Both the position numbers and the translations under genes were made by a program. From assembly GCF_029784155.1 (NCBI RefSeq), contig NC_073692.1, positions 22,530,444-22,594,443 on the forward strand: DNA of 64,000 bases, in the 5' to 3' direction. The stretch is from Uranotaenia lowii. Its lineage: Eukaryota > Arthropoda > Insecta > Diptera > Culicidae. Each line of letters starts with the position of its first letter. Positions within the stretch are counted from its first letter, which is position 1. Below, in pieces: positions 60,313 to 64,000 of the stretch. The notes under the pieces are model-generated. The model was given only the letters and a program-made list of their open reading frames with translations, searched no databases and was not told the origin of the DNA.

Positions 60313-60727
60313 CAAGTCGTAGTTAGTCAAGTGAGTATCTTCCTAAATTGTACTTTATGATCAAAAAGGGATCCTTGATTTGGTATAAATAGGATGTATT
60401 CAGTAGAAAAAAATGAGATTTAGCATTGAATATGCAAGTTTTAGATTTTGTGGTAAAATCCTACCAGAAATGACCATAAGATTACTTACATGCCTAAATT
60501 ATTTAAATGAAAAGAATACGTCTGGTTTTATACATTATTATTATAATTTCACGACGAATATTCTATTAATGCAGACCAATACTATTGCGATAGACGACAG
60601 CAAAATTTTCCTTAAATTATTCAGATTTAGGTATTTCTTCTCAGACAAAATAATTTATGATAAATTATCAATCCATCTTCAATGTTTTACTCGTAAAAAT
60701 GATTTTTTCAATAATCTAATCTAGTAG
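60313..60727. other. AT-rich noncoding sequence
   Basis: A 103-codon ORF (60413-60724) is AT-rich low-complexity sequence and not supported. Confidence 0.35.
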
Positions 60728-60991
60728 TGTGGCATCCATAAATTACGTAACGCAAAAATGTCGTTTTTGATACCCCCACCCCCTCCCCCCCTCCGTTTGT
60801 CACATATCGTAACTCTTCGACGCATGACATAAAAATAGCTGCGAATCAACTGAAAATTTTAAGGAAAAATCCTTACGTAACGATGAGCATACTACACCGC
60901 AGCCCCCCCCCCCCTCTCCAATGTCACAATTCGTAAAGCTCTAAATTACCCCCTTTCTCCTAAGAGCGTTACGCAATTTATGGATGCCCTC
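60728..60991. mobile_element. short MITE with GGCATCCATAAATT ends, CGTAACGC word type
   Basis: About 264 bp. The left end is GTGGCATCCATAAATTACGT, and the right end inverted is AGGGCATCCATAAATTGCGT. The same layout as the elements at 4555 and 57666: tip, ACGTAACGC word, CCCCC tracts, TCCGTTTGTCACATATCGTA. CTAG sequences flank both ends, but a clean duplication is not evident. No ORF. Confidence 0.7.
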
Positions 60992-61118
60992 TAGATACTT
61001 TTAAAACGTTAAAGTTTCGTTTTGCATAAATAGAAATTAAGCAATCAATCAAAATTTTTACAAACATAGAAAAAGTGATCTACAGAAATAATAAAAACTT
61101 ACCCCTCAGGCTGGCGGA
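60992..61118. other. short AT-rich spacer
   Basis: Downstream of the minus-strand exon pair; nothing else. Confidence 0.4.
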
Positions 61119-61492
61119 TTACATAATACCGATATTTACCACCAATGAAGGTTGTACCATGTTTCTAAGGTTCTTCTTCGGATTGTTGTAAAAATTCCAC
61201 AAAAAGCGAAAATGTTCTGCTATCTTATCCGTAGATATTCGCAGAATCGATGTTGTGTTCGTGGCATCCTGAATTTGAAAAAAAAAATAGTTTTGTAGCT
61301 TGTAAATTGTAACCACAAAAATTCATATTTCTCTTATTGTTTTGTATTGTTTCTTACCTGTACGTTTCCGGTAATCATTTGATCGCTCCCGAATCCCATC
61401 GAACGAACCAAATCGTACCAGAATTCATTGGTGGTAAGTTTTTTGCTGCATAAACAGCAGCAAGAGGCGGCAAGAAATACGAATGTGTTTCC
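61119..61492 (-). CDS. exon pair of an unrecognised protein C-terminus (partial)
   Basis: Minus strand. A first segment from about 61492 ends at 61358 (GTACAG|GTAAGA). After an 89-bp intron ending TTTCAAATTCAG, exon 61268-61119 carries 49 codons and a TAA. The joined phase-0 frame reads ...KKLTTNEFWYDLVRSMGFGS, DQMITGNVQ, then DATNTTSILRISTDKIAEHF, RFLWNFYNNPKKNLRNMVQP and a short tail. The aromatic-rich, globular-looking composition supports coding. In the same frame a TAG lies just before 61492 (acceptor-like TTTAG there), so either an exon starts at 61492 or the gene is broken. A pyrimidine-rich acceptor near 61577 opens a longer exon that this TAG would close. Family not recognised. Confidence 0.45.
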
Positions 61493-62866
61493 CTAAACTA
61501 AAAGTCCATAATTGTTCACCAATTCCGCGGCTCGTTGGCACCGCTTTCGATCATTCCTGTGGCTAGTTAAGGCTTCTGAAAAAAAAAAAAATCAAACATC
61601 AGACGAGTGAAGTTAAGGCAAAGATATGATACTTACATGATTTCCTCTTTAGAAGCTCCGAATATAAATTAATAGACCTTAGAAATTAATAGAACCATTT
61701 TTTTAAAACTGTCATCTTCATCCGAATGTACGATGTTTTGATTTTAACAGCCGCCTCCTGCCATAGTTGCCATAGTGGGTCAGAGCTTATGCAAACTTGG
61801 AGAAGATTCGTTTTCTTGAATTAAAACAAAGAGTATCAAACAGCTCATAAAAACTAATGAAAACAATTAGGTATAAATTATGAGGAGTAATCTATAACAA
61901 TTTATTAAAAGAATTTGGAATACGTCTTTTCAGAATAAAAAAAAGTTAATAGTTGAAAATTAATTAAATATTTTTATTTTATATTCTATATACCAGTATT
62001 CAATTTTCTATTTTTCTTTATATTTGAAAACTCTTAATGGTAATTAGAAGTACGTTTTGTTTATTTAGTGACAATTTTCCAGAATTTTTGACAATCTGTT
62101 TCGTATTTAAACCATAGTGCGGTTGCCGGCGGCAAAGGCGGCGGCTAAATGTTATCTATATTCGGGCGGTTAACATTACCGGTTGAAAATGTGAAATATT
62201 TCCAATTCATGCCAAAAATGGAATGTATAAAATCAGGCGTTTTTTTTTTTCGAGGTATCTTTCAGACTCTTCAGTAACAGAATGTGAAATTTAGCAAATT
62301 TTAAGTGATTCTAGCTATGGATCTGAAAACCATTTCGAATTTCAATCGACACATTAATTTCAATTAGTCAAAATGTAAGTGACATCATGTAATTTATATT
62401 AAGCGCATTGTGATAAATTTTCATTTATGCATCATCAAACGACACATACGAACACAGTTTCGGATTTTAGGAAAGCAGGTAACTGAACAACAAACATAAA
62501 AAGAAATAGCAAATGATAAATAAATGAACAAAAGTTACCTGAAGCATCAACAAGAATTTATAATATTGTAATAAAACTTTCAAATCAAAAATCGTTTATG
62601 TTTTGATACATCGAAGATGACATTTCCAAACAATTGCGTACAAGATAAGTTTTGACAAGGTTGATGAGCATACATTTCCCCACGCTGAAAGTTCATTGCT
62701 TTTTGTAAATATTTGGTGACGTAAGCTTTTGAAGTGATAAAATTTTGAAGGAAAAAAAAGGCCATGGACATAAATTTTGGTAAAATTCTCAGTTTGTTAA
62801 GCTAACCTCATCAAATATTCACAAAAAGCAATGTTATTTCGGTAACGATATAAATTTAAATAAAAA
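61493..62866. other. AT-rich noncoding sequence
   Basis: May contain 5' exons or UTR of the minus-strand gene (acceptor near 61577, donor GTAAGT near 61636). Nothing else supported. Confidence 0.35.
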
Positions 62867-63077
62867 AAGATGTTTTACTTTTGTGCGTTAAATTTGACAT
62901 AACTTTACATCATCGATGTTATAATATTACGTCAAATTGTCATTAGATTTATATCTGAGATTTTATGGCTCAAAGCGTTTCTGTCTTTCTATAGTGTAAT
63001 TTTATGTCAAAAGTGATGCTTCAATTTTGTGCATCCAATTTGACATAAATTTACACCAAAAAATTAATAGTGTGTAG
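62867..63077. repeat. word-repeat element with CTACACA-type tip, TGACATAAA word type
   Basis: AAATTTGACATAACTTTACA near 62890 is mirrored by TTTGACATAAATTTACACC near 63038. GTGATGCTTC and a terminal GTGTGTAG complete the layout seen at 51677 and 56574. Different inner word, same tip and same GAAGCATCA block. Confidence 0.55.
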
Positions 63078-64000
63078 GATACAATTTGTTAATATTTTTT
63101 TTCAAGGAAACCTTTCCACGCAGTTTACGATTGATGAATAAGTAAGAGGCAAGGCTTCGTTATCTCATTTTTATTCCGAAAACTAAAATGTTGAAATTTA
63201 GATCGAAATGTTTAGTCTCATTAGAGTGAACGAAAAAATTTGTTATAAATAAATTAACATAGGTTTTTTTAGATTATTAAAAATAATTTAAAAAATATTC
63301 TGTTATTAAACCTAATTTAAATTATATTCAAAAACAAATTTACTTAGTTTATGCATTTAACATTTTGAACGTTATTGTTTAGATTATTCTCGGAAATTAA
63401 ATGAGAAGAACAATTCGTTGTTTCCCTCTTTAAATTTTGGCATAATTGTTTTACATAAATTCAAGTGTTTATCTGGATAGAACAGTTTAACGAATTCTTT
63501 TCAATGTGTGTTGATGTCCGTTTGCAAATTGCAGTTGATTATTGATTTAATTAATTAAATTGAAAAAAAAAGTAGCTGAGTTCTGAGTACATATTCTTAT
63601 GAAACATGCATAGAAGATGAAAAAGTTAACAAAGAAAATCGCCTTTAATTATGCAAAAAAGTGAATGTTCAGACATATAACGAAAAATGTTATGGTATTA
63701 TTTTGCCATAAAATGGATGAATGATGAAAATCGCCTTAAGTTATGCAAAAAAAATTAGTGGACATATTCATGGATCAGACAAATAACGAACAAAAATTGT
63801 TATGTTCGTTATTTGTCGCGAGATCTGAACTTCTTTTTGTTGCATTGTTTAAGGCGATTTTCATCATTCTTTCAATTTATGGTAAAATAATACCTAATTT
63901 AGCCCGATTAAAGGTGGTACAATATCAAAATTTGGATATTGTTTTAGGTACAAAGATAACACAGTGATACCAAATTTTGGTTTTAATGGAAGCTTAATGA
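63078..64000. repeat. AT-rich sequence ending in a word-repeat cluster
   Basis: Featureless to about 63630. Then GAAAATCGCCTTWAATTATG occurs twice in direct order (63636, 63726) and once inverted (AAGGCGATTTTCATCAT near 63850). An inner hairpin, AACGAACAAAAATTGTTATG / TTCGTTATTTG, lies at 63786-63820. From 63880 words such as GATACCAAATTTTGG recall the CCCGAGCAGACT family. The cluster runs off the window. The 74-codon ORF (63743-63967) is not credible. Confidence 0.45.

Noticed and set aside
60413..60724. 103-codon plus ORF
   Set aside because: AT-rich, low-complexity translation next to a MITE; no start or splice support.

Overview
This window is a piece of a repeat-rich, AT-rich arthropod nuclear genome. 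It is most likely from a dipteran, and a mosquito-type genome fits best. The signs are GT-AG introns of about 56-134 bp, an RTE/JAM1-like LINE, a Penelope-like element, a tRNA-derived SINE, hAT and G-rich-tipped MITEs, and long fold-back elements. There is no operon structure and no sign of prokaryotic DNA. The species call is inference.

Layout. 0-8 kb: a SINE with perfect target duplications (313-531), a fold-back repeat (1297-1735), a TAA-flanked MITE (4555-5068), a composite dispersed repeat (5124-7208) and a second repeat ending in a CCCGAGCAGA-type tip (7716-8106). 9.4-21.5 kb: a large satellite block. A 9-bp array (ATGACAAAA, 9429-11532) abuts a 7-bp array (AATTCTC, 11543-12420), which decays into degenerate CT/AT sequence to about 17.5 kb. 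A Penelope-like element inserted as two identical head-to-head arms (13441-16384) interrupts it. A second 9-bp array (ATGTCAAAA) lies at 19780-21482. 25.1-37 kb: a fold-back element (25129-25905), then a recent tandem duplication of a 4.97-kb segment (27048-32018 and 32019-36990). Each duplicate carries a non-autonomous hAT element with 8-bp duplications and a fold-back element with 9-bp duplications.

38-50 kb: a small DNA transposon (38048-38978), a LINE relic, one intact 218-codon ORF of unknown function (39767-40423, minus), a 5'-complete but internally deleted RTE-type LINE with a 13-bp target duplication (41888-44540), half of a fold-back element, short satellites and a decayed transposase. 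50-64 kb: families of 'word-repeat' elements with constant tips, mixed with several segments that look like short host exons bounded by canonical splice sites. The best host model is a 74-residue single-pass membrane protein in two coding exons (52225-52510, minus). Other exon-like pairs lie at 53910-54200, 55043-55282 and 59133-60312 (plus) and 61119-61492 (minus).

Almost all recognisable coding capacity belongs to mobile elements. The clearest structural novelty is (i) the palindromic Penelope insertion with a hammerhead-ribozyme-like fold near each outer end, and (ii) several families of short elements that keep the same tips and layout while the short sequence 'word' repeated inside differs from copy to copy. 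All calls were made by eye, without database or folding searches.
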